DNA of 64,000 bases from Aliivibrio sp. EL58 (GCF_900312675.1 NZ_OMPC01000001.1:789633-853632), one strand, 5' to 3'; counted from the stretch's first letter, positions 34,955 to 43,674 are shown. Notes: a model not told the origin generated them from the sequence alone. Numbers and translations: made by a program.

Positions 34955-34977
34955 TCAAACAAATCATAAATTAAAAC

Positions 34978-34995
34978 AGGGAGTGAGAACTCCCT
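34978..34995 (+). other. Intercistronic hairpin within the envelope operon
   Basis: Perfect 7-bp stem AGGGAGT / ACTCCCT with loop GAGA, followed by A-rich rather than T-rich sequence. It is therefore more likely an mRNA-stabilising or processing hairpin than a terminator. Confidence 0.5.
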
Positions 34996-35022
34996 AAAAT
35001 TAAATAACCAAGAGATATTACA

Positions 35023-35637
35023 ATGAAAAAGATCTTAGCTTTATCGGTAGTGGCAATGGCTTTGGTTGGTTGCCAGTCAACACAACAAGAAAGCAAGCCA
35101 GTAGTAGAGAAATCTCCTGCATATTTAGAGTGTAATTTTGGTGGGGAATATTACGAAGTAGCAGCTCCAAAATGGAAATGTGAACCAAATACTAACCGCG
35201 AAATGTATGCAAAACAGGCGTCTGGTTCAAGTGCAAATAAATCAGGTGGAGTAGCTCATCAGCGTCAGTTAGCTATTTTAGATGCAAATAGAACACTTGC
35301 TGGTCAGTTTAAGACGGATGTAATTGCTACGATTAAATCATCGAGCGGGACGTTAGGTATTGATGGCGCAGCTGGTGGTGCTGGTGCAACTAAAGATGTT
35401 TCAGAAGCATTAGTTAATTTCGAACTAAAAGGAACTGAAATCATTCGTACGATGACAGGTCCAAATGGTCATGTTTATGTTCATGTAGGTATGCCACGTG
35501 CCGCGTTACAACAGAATATTGATTTAGCGCTTGAGGTTGTACAAGAGAAAGCACCAAACTCCTTACCTACTAATGTAACGCCTGCACAAAATAAGCAGTT
35601 ATCTGACGATATCGCTAAAGCACTAGAAGGTATGTAA
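35023..35637 (+). CDS. LPP20-family lipoprotein
   Basis: 204 residues with lipobox LVGCQS (lipidated Cys near 17). The mature part includes YLECNFGGEYYEVAAPKW with two Cys, then the LPP20-like core HQRQLAILDANRTLAGQFK and ends with an amphipathic helix. LPP20 proteins are outer-membrane-associated; FlgP of vibrios is a relative, but the two Cys and the genomic setting distinguish this one. It is followed 5 bases later by the transglycosylase gene. Confidence 0.75.
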   Translation: MKKILALSVVAMALVGCQSTQQESKPVVEKSPAYLECNFGGEYYEVAAPKWKCEPNTNREMYAKQASGSSANKSGGVAHQRQLAILDANRTLAGQFKTDVIATIKSSSGTLGIDGAAGGAGATKDVSEALVNFELKGTEIIRTMTGPNGHVYVHVGMPRAALQQNIDLALEVVQEKAPNSLPTNVTPAQNKQLSDDIAKALEGM

Positions 35638-35641
35638 TCCA

Positions 35642-36802
35642 ATGACTACGGCTAAATTTGTAAAATCACTTGTAATCGGTTTAAGTTGTTTTTCGAGCTT
35701 AGCCGTAGTGCATGCGTCTGATTCAGTTGATGCTTTTGAAAAGAAGAAAGCGAGTATGCTTTCTTCTTTTGAAAGCTCTAAAAAAGAGAATGTTGATAAA
35801 TTTGAACAGTCTAAGACTTCTTATTTATCTGCTTTTAATAAAGCAAAAGAAAAGTTAAGTAAAACATGGGATATTCCAGAACTGACGAATAAATCAAAGT
35901 GGGTTCAATATTCTAATAATGATCAAGTAAAACGTTCTGTAGATTTTGAAACCGGTAGTGTTGTGGTTGAGGTTGTTGGTAATGATCTTTCAGAAGAACA
36001 AATAAATAAAATCATTAAAGGCCAAGTTTCTGAGCTAGAAAATCAAACAACAACAAATGCCTATACTAAAGATAGTGTATTAGCAGCGACAAAAATAAAA
36101 CCTAATAAAATAGAATCAAAAGCGAAAGTGCTACCAGATGTCAGCTCTAAAGAATTATTGATGGCACAAACAAAGTCGAGTTACACGCAGAAAAATGGAT
36201 TGAAAGTAACTCGTGTTAGCATGGCCGTACCGCAGAATAAAGTTGCCAAACGAGCTATGATCTATCTGCCACATGTGAGTAAAACTTCGGAGAAGTGGGG
36301 GGTTGAACCTGAGTTAATCCTTGCGATTATGCATACCGAAAGTCACTTTAATCCAATGGCACAATCTCATATTCCTGCTTATGGTTTAATGCAAGTCGTC
36401 CCGACATCTGCGGGTAGAGATGTGACTAAGATCTATTTAGGGAAAGAACAATTACTTTCCCCTGAAATACTATTTAATCCAGAATTCAATATTGATATAG
36501 GTACTGCTTATCTAAATATTTTGGACACTCGTTATTTAAAACGAGTTGATAATAAACAGTCACGGTTGTATTTATCTATTATCTCATATAATGGTGGGAT
36601 TGGTGCAGCAGCAAAAGTAATTAATGGTAACCGAAATTCAAAATTATCATCATTAGCTGTTAATGCAAACAAACTAACCCCTGATGAGATTTATCATAAA
36701 TTATCTAAAGACCATCCTGCGAAAGAAGCACGAGATTACTTAAAAAAAGTAAATGATAAACGAGAGTATTACGCTAAAGTGCTGAATACAGGCAGTATGT
36801 AA
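35642..36802 (+). CDS. MltC-like lytic murein transglycosylase
   Basis: 386 residues. Signal peptide ends near VVHAS; the cysteine in LSCF does not make a good lipobox, so unlike MltC it is probably soluble in the periplasm. Residues about 75-125 (SKWVQYSNNDQVKRSVDFE) match the MltC N-terminal domain. From about 200 to the end lies a lysozyme-like SLT domain with catalytic Glu in AIMHTESHFNP, then YGLMQVVPTSAG and SIISYNGGIGAAAKV, the conserved SLT blocks. It cleaves peptidoglycan glycan strands to form anhydro-MurNAc ends. In this operon it probably opens the wall for an envelope-spanning assembly. Confidence 0.9.
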   Translation: MTTAKFVKSLVIGLSCFSSLAVVHASDSVDAFEKKKASMLSSFESSKKENVDKFEQSKTSYLSAFNKAKEKLSKTWDIPELTNKSKWVQYSNNDQVKRSVDFETGSVVVEVVGNDLSEEQINKIIKGQVSELENQTTTNAYTKDSVLAATKIKPNKIESKAKVLPDVSSKELLMAQTKSSYTQKNGLKVTRVSMAVPQNKVAKRAMIYLPHVSKTSEKWGVEPELILAIMHTESHFNPMAQSHIPAYGLMQVVPTSAGRDVTKIYLGKEQLLSPEILFNPEFNIDIGTAYLNILDTRYLKRVDNKQSRLYLSIISYNGGIGAAAKVINGNRNSKLSSLAVNANKLTPDEIYHKLSKDHPAKEARDYLKKVNDKREYYAKVLNTGSM

Positions 36803-36803
36803 A

Positions 36804-37757
36804 ATGAGAATTACATTCATTCTTTTAGGTTTATTACCTAGTCTAGTTATCGCTGCCCCATCTTGGTACGATAATCCAGAACTTAATTCTAACCAATATA
36901 TAGGTTCGGGTTTAGGTGAAAGTATTGGTTTAGCAAAACAAGAAGCTATAAAACAGATCTCATTTACTCTTTCTTCTACTATATCTAGCAGTCTAAACGA
37001 AACAATAAAAACCGTGGGTAACAGCGGAATAATGGAAACAAAATCATCTACGGAAATGGTAAATAAATCAATTTTATTGCCTAAAATCACATGGAAACAT
37101 ATAGAAGCAGAACATGGGATTTACTACACTCAAGGTAGTGTGGATAAAACTGAAGTTATTAAGTTGTATGAAAATACGCTTCGCTCTCAATCAAAACGAT
37201 TTGATTATTTATTAAGCGAAAAGGAAATTGATCTATCAGATTATCTAGCTATAACCCAATCATCTGAAGCTTTGCAAACACACCTCATTCAGTCGACAAT
37301 CATAATGTCAGGATCTGAAATTGCTAAAAATGAATACAATAAGGTAATGAGTATTCTAGATAAGAAAAATGCGTTTAAAAACAGTATGTGTATGACGGTA
37401 ACATATAAAGGGCATTCTTCTTTTGAAAGAAAAATGTTACAACCATCGATTGAAAGTGCGATTCAGAACTCTGGTTTAAAGCTAAAATCAGAGTCTTCAT
37501 GTGAATTAGTCACTTTCAATTCAAATAGTACAACAAGTAAAAATAATGGGATCCGAACTGAAAGTGTAAAAATACACATTAGTTTGGGAAGCCCTGCTAT
37601 TGCATCAAAAGTAATATCAGTTATTGGTAGTAGTTCGGGTTCAAAAAAAGCAGCAATGAGTGATGTTTCGAGTAAATTTTTATCTCATTTTGATCAACGT
37701 AATAATTTAGTACACTACCTTTTAGATTCAAATTTACCTGAGCTAACTATAAAATAA
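36804..37757 (+). CDS. Secreted LPP20-like protein
   Basis: 317 residues; signal peptide MRITFILLGLLPSLVIAAP. Immediately after it SWYDNPELNSNQYIGSGLGES is the typical start of an LPP20 domain, then KQEAIKQISFTLSSTIS. The second half is beta-rich with a Ser/Gly-rich end. It begins one base after the transglycosylase stop and its stop overlaps the next start. Fourth LPP20-like product of the operon; no known function. Confidence 0.65.
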   Translation: MRITFILLGLLPSLVIAAPSWYDNPELNSNQYIGSGLGESIGLAKQEAIKQISFTLSSTISSSLNETIKTVGNSGIMETKSSTEMVNKSILLPKITWKHIEAEHGIYYTQGSVDKTEVIKLYENTLRSQSKRFDYLLSEKEIDLSDYLAITQSSEALQTHLIQSTIIMSGSEIAKNEYNKVMSILDKKNAFKNSMCMTVTYKGHSSFERKMLQPSIESAIQNSGLKLKSESSCELVTFNSNSTTSKNNGIRTESVKIHISLGSPAIASKVISVIGSSSGSKKAAMSDVSSKFLSHFDQRNNLVHYLLDSNLPELTIK

Positions 37758-38527
37758 TGTCAATAATCATCGGATTGATGACTCTTTTCTTTCTTTTGTT
37801 CATTCAGAGGCAAGTTGAGTTATATACAACAGCAAAACTTACACGATTAGGTTATCCAAAACTTAGGTTTGCTACTGCATTTATTGGTGTACCTGCCCAT
37901 GAGATCTCACATGCCATTGCATGTTTGATATTCGGGCATAAAATCAATGAAATTAAGCTATTACAGTTTAATGGTACACCTACACTGGGTTATGTTAACC
38001 ATAGTTACTCTAAAAGGAATGTTTATCATAGAATAGGCAATTTATTTATTGGGCTAGCACCGATATATATAGGCTTAATATTGTGCGTTTTATTTACTAA
38101 ATTGCTATTTTCAGAAATAGATTTCGCCTCATTCAACAGACCTATTTATAATGATTTACTGGAAATCACAAGGTTTACAGACATCGTAGGGTTATTCATC
38201 AGTAATCTGTTTTCTAGTATAGATTTACACGTAATATTATTCACAGAAAGTAATGTCAAATATTTTATTTGGTTGTTTGTTATATCATCTATTATTACAC
38301 ACATAATACCTTCTTCATCAGATTTTGAAGGTGTTAAAGATGGACTAATATTTTTAATATTACTCGTTTCATTATTATTATTTACTTTTGGTGTCTCAGT
38401 AATAAGTTCAATGTTATTACCCGTAATTTTGAATTTGGTTTCAGTTCTATTATCGTTTTATATAGTGATTATTCTTACAAGTATCATTTTGATTTGTACT
38501 GCTAAATTATTTAACTCAATTTTATAG
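37757..38527 (+). CDS. Polytopic membrane protein with HExxH (M50-like)
   Basis: 256 residues, about six membrane segments. HEISH in VPAHEISHAIACLIFGHKI is an HExxH zinc motif at the end of a hydrophobic helix, as in site-2-type membrane proteases, but the second metal ligand motif (NxxPDG) is not visible. It could be a divergent M50 peptidase or a related membrane protein. It overlaps the preceding gene by one base. In this operon it might cleave membrane-associated components; this is inference from the motif only. Confidence 0.62.
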   Translation: MSIIIGLMTLFFLLFIQRQVELYTTAKLTRLGYPKLRFATAFIGVPAHEISHAIACLIFGHKINEIKLLQFNGTPTLGYVNHSYSKRNVYHRIGNLFIGLAPIYIGLILCVLFTKLLFSEIDFASFNRPIYNDLLEITRFTDIVGLFISNLFSSIDLHVILFTESNVKYFIWLFVISSIITHIIPSSSDFEGVKDGLIFLILLVSLLLFTFGVSVISSMLLPVILNLVSVLLSFYIVIILTSIILICTAKLFNSIL

Positions 38528-38559
38528 AGCTTTTTAAATTATTAATTAGAGGTTTTTTC

Positions 38560-38730
38560 ATGTTTAAAATTTTTGCACTTATATTTATCTGTGTCGGTAT
38601 TTACCTTGGAATGAACTATTCAGATGAAATTGAAAGTATTATGGATACTGATGTTTTTGAACAAGTTCAAGACAAGGTAGAAAATAGCAAAGACCTAGTT
38701 ATTGATAAGCTTGAAGAAGCTAAGAATTAA
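38560..38730 (+). CDS. 56-residue membrane-anchored small protein
   Basis: From ATG 38560 (preceded by AGAGG at 38548-38552), MFKIFALIFICVGIYLGMNY forms one membrane segment, followed by an acidic amphipathic helix (DEIESIMDTDVFEQVQDK) and a lysine-rich end. It closes the ten-gene operon, 32 bases after the membrane HExxH gene and 50 bases before a terminator. It is too short for common gene-finding thresholds, but start, spacing and composition are credible. Confidence 0.62.
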   Translation: MFKIFALIFICVGIYLGMNYSDEIESIMDTDVFEQVQDKVENSKDLVIDKLEEAKN

Positions 38731-38780
38731 TTAAATAACACGGTTTTTCAGTAGATTAGTGGCGTTCCCAACGAACATAA

Positions 38781-38812
38781 AAAACAGCGAGCACTTAGGC
38801 TCGCTGTTTTTA
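38781..38812 (+). terminator. Bidirectional terminator of the envelope operon and the M20 operon
   Basis: Perfect 12-bp stem AAAACAGCGAGC / GCTCGCTGTTTT with 6-nt loop; T run on both strands. It separates the convergent operons ending at 38730 and 38838. Confidence 0.92.
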
Positions 38813-38837
38813 TTTTTAACCCTGAATAAGTAGAGAT

Positions 38838-39962
38838 CTACTTCGCCAGTTTAGTCAGTACACTCATTAACAACTTGATACGTGGTTCGATTGATTCAAG
38901 TAGCAAGTACTCATCGGCACTGTGGAAGCCTGCACCGATTGGACCTAAACCATCTAATGTTGGAACACCTAAGATTGCGGTGTTGTTAGCATCAGAGCCG
39001 CCGCCTACTTCTTTCCAGTTGATATCAATGTTTAGCTCTTGAGCTGATTCTTCAATCATAGCCATTAATGATTCTGTTAAATCAGATGGCACCATTGATG
39101 GTTTGTACGCTTCACGCTCTAGAGTGATAGTGACACCGTCAACAAATGGCGTTTCAATCATGCCGTTTAGCGTAGTATCTACTTGATCGTATTCTGAGTT
39201 ATCCCAGAAACGAACATCCACAATCGCCGTTGCTAAATCAGGAACGATGTTTGCGCCAGCACCACCAGAAACTACACCAACATTTAATGTCGTGCCTGAT
39301 TCAAAGTCAGTCATCGCATTCGCCGCTAAGATCCAGTTGGCCATTTCAGTGATAGCACTGCGACCATTTTCTGGTTCGTTACCAGCATGAGCTGCTTTAC
39401 CATTGAAGGTCATTTTATAGCGAGCCATGCCTTTACGAGCTTTAACTAAGCCACCATCCGCACGAGCTGCTTCTGCGACTAATACGTTTTTCGCTTTCTT
39501 AGCTGTTTCTTGGATCCAATCAACTGAATCTAAAGAACCCGTCTCTTCATCTGGGTTCATGCAGACACAAATAGACAGTTTATCTAATACCGCTTGGTCT
39601 AGGTTACGCAGTGCATACACCACGTTTAATAGACCCGATTTCATATCAGAAACACCAGGGCCATACGCTTTTTCAGCATCCATAGACATTGGGCGCTCTG
39701 CCGCAGTACCTACAGGGAAAACCGTATCCATGTGACCAATCATCATTACATCAATATGTTCAGCATCTGGTTTGTTACGAACTTCAAGACCAACGCCTGC
39801 TTTACCACAATCAATGCGCTTAACAGACCAGCCGTTCATTGCTTCGTATTTTGCAGCCATATGATTCGCAATTACTTCGATGCCTTCAACGGTATACGTA
39901 CCGCAATCCACATCAATCAGTGGGCGTAGCTCTTCTAGATAATCGTTTAGAGAAAAATTCAT
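38838..39962 (-). CDS. M20-family metallopeptidase (carboxypeptidase G2-like)
   Basis: 374 residues. The zinc-binding blocks of M20 enzymes are visible: IGHMDTVFP near residue 77, the catalytic pair in NPDEETGSLDS, and FHSADEYLLLESIEP near the C-terminus. A dimerisation domain lies between (about 175-290). It removes C-terminal residues, often glutamate, from peptides or folate-like compounds. No signal peptide. It is the last gene of a three-gene operon after YjiH/YjiG-like membrane proteins, suggesting that the pair imports or exports a substrate or product of this peptidase. Confidence 0.9.
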   Translation of the reverse strand: MNFSLNDYLEELRPLIDVDCGTYTVEGIEVIANHMAAKYEAMNGWSVKRIDCGKAGVGLEVRNKPDAEHIDVMMIGHMDTVFPVGTAAERPMSMDAEKAYGPGVSDMKSGLLNVVYALRNLDQAVLDKLSICVCMNPDEETGSLDSVDWIQETAKKAKNVLVAEAARADGGLVKARKGMARYKMTFNGKAAHAGNEPENGRSAITEMANWILAANAMTDFESGTTLNVGVVSGGAGANIVPDLATAIVDVRFWDNSEYDQVDTTLNGMIETPFVDGVTITLEREAYKPSMVPSDLTESLMAMIEESAQELNIDINWKEVGGGSDANNTAILGVPTLDGLGPIGAGFHSADEYLLLESIEPRIKLLMSVLTKLAK

Positions 39963-39971
39963 CTTGAGTCC

Positions 39972-40439
39972 TTATAGAATCATGTTCATAACAAACATAG
40001 CACCGAATGCGTTCAATACTGAAATTGCAATCATTACTGGAATATAGCGGCCTTCAGTACCTATAGGACCCATGATGCGGCCCATATACTGTACTTGCGA
40101 GCCCATTAGGTAAATCGCAGGTGCAAGAATGGCAATGTGGTTACCATCTAAAATACCTTGGTCAAACAATGTGATAACTACACCAACCGCGCCACCCATT
40201 GACATCCATGCGCCAATTAATACTGCAGCAGCTTCACCCGGTAAACCAAAGACAGCCATGATAGGAGAGAACAGAGTTCCCATTAGTTCAAGAGCACCAG
40301 TGATCTGAAGTGCTTTAATGATAACAAACGCCATTAGTACGTTAGGAACCGTTGAAGTGGTTGCAATAACCCAGCCTTTTTTAGCGCCTTCAACGAAGAT
40401 GTCAGTCACCATTGGTTTTTTCGCTTTAACGTCGCTCAT
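39972..40439 (-). CDS. YjiG-family membrane protein (nucleoside-recognition/Gate domain)
   Basis: 155 residues with about four membrane segments and a Gate-type core (GAWMSMGGAVGVVITLFD). It matches YjiG of Escherichia in length. It forms a pair with the overlapping YjiH-like gene, whose stop shares a base with its start. In Escherichia such a pair lies beside the isoaspartyl dipeptidase gene iadA; here a peptidase of another family takes that position. The function of the pair is not established. Confidence 0.85.
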   Translation of the reverse strand: MSDVKAKKPMVTDIFVEGAKKGWVIATTSTVPNVLMAFVIIKALQITGALELMGTLFSPIMAVFGLPGEAAAVLIGAWMSMGGAVGVVITLFDQGILDGNHIAILAPAIYLMGSQVQYMGRIMGPIGTEGRYIPVMIAISVLNAFGAMFVMNMIL

Positions 40440-41176
40440 TATGCAGTCTCCTCAGTCATTTTCTTGTCTTGCTTATCGCTGTCTTGGCCTTCTTTACCTT
40501 CCGTAATGTTTAGGTAAATACGGAATAAGTTTGCACCAACAAATTTGAAAGCAAACATCACAACAACCGCTAGGCCGATAGAAGAAGGAACCGCCAAAGA
40601 ACCATCAGGATTTGTTAACGTAAATAGCACCGCCCCAGACGAGAAGAAGTTTACAATTGCTGCACCAGCAGTGAATTGGAACATAGTGAAGATGTCGGTT
40701 TCGCGTTTAGTTAAATGTTTTTCGTCTTTTAATTGACGAGTCATCGCCGCACCCGCATCGGTACTTTGTAATGAGGCGATTAAAGCCAAACCAGAGTTAC
40801 CAGGAATACCCATTAAAGGACGTAGAAGAGGAGTAAGCAGTTTACGAGCTGCGTTAAGTGCGCCGTAATGCTCAAGAACATTGATCATACCTAATGCAAA
40901 CATCACGGTAGGGATAAGAGTTAATGCAAAGATGAAACCGTCACGAGCACCACTACCGCCTTTACCGCGTAGTGAAGTTGTTGCTGCTTGAACACCATCC
41001 GCTGTTTCAGAAACAGAATAAGCGACTTGTCCAAAAGAGCCATTTAGCGTGGTGAAATCGAGAACACCATACCATTCGTTAGATTGCATTAAGCCAGAAA
41101 AGAACACAACAGCGAAGGCGAGAGCCACGTAGCTGCCAATACCGACTTTAGAATCTTTGTCAGTCGATTGAGTCAT
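40439..41176 (-). CDS. YjiH-family membrane protein (nucleoside-recognition/Gate domain)
   Basis: 245 residues with about six hydrophobic segments; conserved GNSGLALIASLQSTDAGAAM and FTAGAAIVNFFSSGA belong to the Gate/spore-maturation-like core. A hydrophilic C-terminal tail (GKEGQDSDKQDKKMT) lies in the cytoplasm. First gene of the operon YjiH-YjiG-M20, starting 85 bases downstream of a perfect FNR box. Confidence 0.87.
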   Translation of the reverse strand: MTQSTDKDSKVGIGSYVALAFAVVFFSGLMQSNEWYGVLDFTTLNGSFGQVAYSVSETADGVQAATTSLRGKGGSGARDGFIFALTLIPTVMFALGMINVLEHYGALNAARKLLTPLLRPLMGIPGNSGLALIASLQSTDAGAAMTRQLKDEKHLTKRETDIFTMFQFTAGAAIVNFFSSGAVLFTLTNPDGSLAVPSSIGLAVVVMFAFKFVGANLFRIYLNITEGKEGQDSDKQDKKMTEETA

Positions 41177-41493
41177 AATTACCTCGTTTAAAAGTTAAGA
41201 TTAGAAATTGTAAGTGGTTAACTATTTAGTGGTATTGTGCGTTAATCTGGCTTATGGGATTTGATACGTATCAATAACTATTTCTAAAAGTAATATTCTA
41301 TATATGAAGATTATTATTTTGTGATCTATCTGAAATTGTAGAGTTTTATGTTGATTTGTTGTTTAATTTTGTCTTTTGTTATTTTTAATAGAGGATTATA
41401 TATTGAGTCTTTTTATATCAAGATAGGCTTGTTCATCTTCCATTCAGAAATGAGGTGATAGAGTGAGACTTCATTTATAGAGAGAGTAAAAAT
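41177..41493. other. Intergenic region before the small membrane protein gene
   Basis: 317 bases holding the FNR box and the divergent start of the yjiH operon on the left. The rest is AT-rich, with no convincing gene, hairpin or repeat. A GAGAGAGT binding site just before 41494 belongs to the next gene. Confidence 0.5.
41261..41274 (-). promoter_or_regulatory. FNR box of the yjiH-yjiG-M20 peptidase operon
   Basis: TTGATACGTATCAA is a perfect match to the FNR consensus TTGAT-N4-ATCAA. On the minus strand a -10-like CACAAT at 41234-41239 lies where a class II FNR promoter (box centred near -41.5) would need it. It implies activation at low oxygen; the alternative CRP has a different consensus. 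Confidence 0.75.
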
Positions 41494-41688
41494 ATGAAAC
41501 AGTTATTTGCAACGATAGTCGCTTTGTTTGTTGGTTTTTTTGTTCTTGTTTCAAGCTTATTTTTTGCGATTGGATTGAGTATTGTTGGCTTTATTATGTC
41601 AAAAACACAGAGCAAGAGAATGAGTACTAAAGAAGACAGAGAAGCGAGAATTATTGAAGGTGAATACTCTGACGTGACGAATTATTAA
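41494..41688 (+). CDS. 64-residue small membrane protein
   Basis: MKQLFATIVALFVGFFVLVSS followed by LFFAIGLSIVGFIMS gives a long hydrophobic hairpin or one or two membrane segments, then a charged tail (KRMSTKEDREARIIEGEYSD). GAGAGAGT precedes the start. I recognise no family, but the start, composition and isolation make it a credible gene. Confidence 0.68.
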   Translation: MKQLFATIVALFVGFFVLVSSLFFAIGLSIVGFIMSKTQSKRMSTKEDREARIIEGEYSDVTNY

Positions 41689-41821
41689 TCAATTGAGAGC
41701 CATTGATTAGTATAAAGTGAATCAAGTTCGAGGAAATGGGGCGATAGGGATGAAATTATTGCTTACCTATGGGATATTTACCGTTGATTTTAGAAAGCAG
41801 CGGTAAATAGAAGAGGTGAGT

Positions 41822-42667
41822 GTGGATAGACTGTTATTAGTCATAGATTTTTTATTAACACATAAAATGATTTTTAGTGTGTTGATTATTAGCTTTATCT
41901 TTTTATTGCGTCATTATGCGGTCAAGAGGATTAGAGGGGATATTCCTTTTTTAACCGAAGATCAGCGAAAATGGATCTCCCGTACCAAAAACGGCTCATT
42001 CACCTTCATTGTTATTATTCTATTTATTCTTTGGCAATCAGAGATTAATGAATTTGCTTTATCTGTTACAGCGATCGCAGTGGCATTAGTAGTGGCCTCT
42101 AAAGAGATTATTCTTTGTTTTACTGGTTCAATTCAACGTGCGAGTTCACGTTCTTTTCGTATCGGTGATTGGATAGAAGTTGGTTCCTTGTGTGGTGAAG
42201 TGATTGAGCACAATATGATGGCAACTGTGATTCAAGAGATTGACTTGCATCATGGACAGTACGACTACACCGGAAAAACAGCAACCTTACCTAATAGTAT
42301 GTTCTTCACATACCCAGTCAAAAACCTTAACTTCATGAAGCGCTATGTTTATCATAACTTTTCTATTTGTGTAAAAGAGTTTGTAAACTTGTATCCAGTG
42401 CTTCCTGACTTATTACATAAAATTGATGTGCATTGTGAAGATTTTATTGATGTCGCTAGACGCTATAATAGTGTGATAGAAAAACATGCAGGGGTTGATT
42501 TACCAGGCTCTGAGCCTCATATCCACATCACGACAACGTCACTTGGGGATCAAAAAGTTCACTACATGATTTTTTGCCCAACAGAAAAAGCATCTCATTT
42601 GGAGCAACTTATTCGCCAAGATTTTATGGTGATGTATGAAGAGAAGTTTCCTCAGAAAGAGGGTTAA
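41822..42667 (+). CDS. MscS-type mechanosensitive channel family protein
   Basis: 281 residues from GTG 41822, preferred because AGAGG at 41812-41816 is correctly spaced; GTG 41816 would add two residues. Two or three N-terminal membrane segments are followed by the pore-lining segment and the MscS beta domain with FRIGDWIEVGSLCGEV and ATLPNSMFFTYPVKN, and a C-terminal alpha/beta domain. Such channels release solutes on osmotic downshock. The N-terminal part is shorter than in large YbdG-type relatives. It ends at a terminator facing luxR. Confidence 0.87.
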   Translation: MDRLLLVIDFLLTHKMIFSVLIISFIFLLRHYAVKRIRGDIPFLTEDQRKWISRTKNGSFTFIVIILFILWQSEINEFALSVTAIAVALVVASKEIILCFTGSIQRASSRSFRIGDWIEVGSLCGEVIEHNMMATVIQEIDLHHGQYDYTGKTATLPNSMFFTYPVKNLNFMKRYVYHNFSICVKEFVNLYPVLPDLLHKIDVHCEDFIDVARRYNSVIEKHAGVDLPGSEPHIHITTTSLGDQKVHYMIFCPTEKASHLEQLIRQDFMVMYEEKFPQKEG

Positions 42668-42706
42668 GTAACGTTTTTGTATTAGAGACAGGATTGAATT
42701 TTTATG

Positions 42707-42740
42707 TGAGCGCGATTTATTTAAGTCGCGCTCATTTTTT
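42707..42740 (+). terminator. Terminator of the MscS-type gene
   Basis: Stem TGAGCGCGA / TCGCGCTCA (9 bp) followed by six T. It lies between the MscS stop and the convergent luxR stop at 42759 and insulates the lux locus. Confidence 0.87.
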
Positions 42741-42758
42741 ATCCGTGTATAAAAGTGA

Positions 42759-43502
42759 TTAATATGAAGGATTGATAGCGCCAGTTAAGATGGCCTTTGA
42801 GACGCTTTGACAACGATTGTTCGTACCTAACTTCGTTTGTGAATTGGTGAGATGAAATGTAACTGTGCGTTCAGCACAACCTAGAATTTTAGATATTTCC
42901 CATGAGCTTTTCCCTTCACAAGCCCATGATAAGCATTCTTTCTCTCGCTTTGTTAAGTAGGTGCTTGATGTTGGTTTATTTTGATTAATTCTATGATAGC
43001 TGTCTAGCAAGGCTGGAATAATAGGAGGGATATTCATGCAAGCATTAGAATAGATATAATCTATATTCTTTTCTTTGTTTGAGTGAGCAAAGCTTATCAT
43101 TCCAAACCCCCCATTTATGGTATGAATAGGAAAACTAAATCCTGAATGTAATCCTGAGATCTTCGCTTCTTTAATTACATTAGGTTTGCTTTTTTTTTGT
43201 GTTTTTTGATCAAAGAGATTCCAAGATATTGGTGAGTGATTAGAGAAGCAATAATCGACAATTGGGTCATACTTTATTAAGTTTTCTTCATCATAATAGT
43301 CGCGCCATTGTTTTGGGTAATTGTCTAATATTAATACATCTGATTTGATCATCGACTTTGGGTTTATAATTGCGAAAAGATAATATTCGCAATGGATCAT
43401 ATCTGTAAGTTTTTCTAAATTATTATCTATATCCTGATATTTTTTAGATGTTTGAATACTATTAACTAATTCAAGTGTTGAATCTATATTCTCAATGTTC
43501 AT
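42759..43502 (-). CDS. luxR: Quorum-sensing transcriptional activator LuxR
   Basis: 247 residues. The N-terminal acyl-homoserine lactone domain keeps Trp66, Tyr70 and Asp79, numbered as in the A. fischeri protein. The C-terminal HTH reads LTKREKECLSWACEGKSSWEISKILGC in order, a typical LuxR/FixJ helix set. With autoinducer it binds the lux box and activates luxICDABEG. It is divergent from luxI, with a 241-bp control region. Compared from memory with A. fischeri LuxR it is clearly similar but has many substitutions and a slightly shorter C-terminus. GGGGA precedes the start. Confidence 0.96.
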   Translation of the reverse strand: MNIENIDSTLELVNSIQTSKKYQDIDNNLEKLTDMIHCEYYLFAIINPKSMIKSDVLILDNYPKQWRDYYDEENLIKYDPIVDYCFSNHSPISWNLFDQKTQKKSKPNVIKEAKISGLHSGFSFPIHTINGGFGMISFAHSNKEKNIDYIYSNACMNIPPIIPALLDSYHRINQNKPTSSTYLTKREKECLSWACEGKSSWEISKILGCAERTVTFHLTNSQTKLGTNNRCQSVSKAILTGAINPSY

Positions 43503-43674
43503 TTGTTAATCCCCTAGTTAGTCTGATTAAAGTTTAATATTTGTTACTTTTATAATTATATTTTTGCGTGTTATATATCATTAAAACAGGTGTTTAGTGA
43601 AAAATGTTTACTATAAACATAGCTTACATCACACAATGGTATAAGTAAGTTTAAATGTAGGTTTAATGTTAATC

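Noticed and set aside
36740-37090. Minus-strand 116-codon frame across the end of the transglycosylase gene
   Set aside because: It lies wholly antisense to two well-supported overlapping operon genes and lacks a start signal.
43560-43600. Possible CRP site upstream of luxR (GTGTTATATATCATT)
   Set aside because: CRP control of luxR is known in A. fischeri, but this stretch matches the TGTGA-N6-TCACA consensus poorly, so no site is called.
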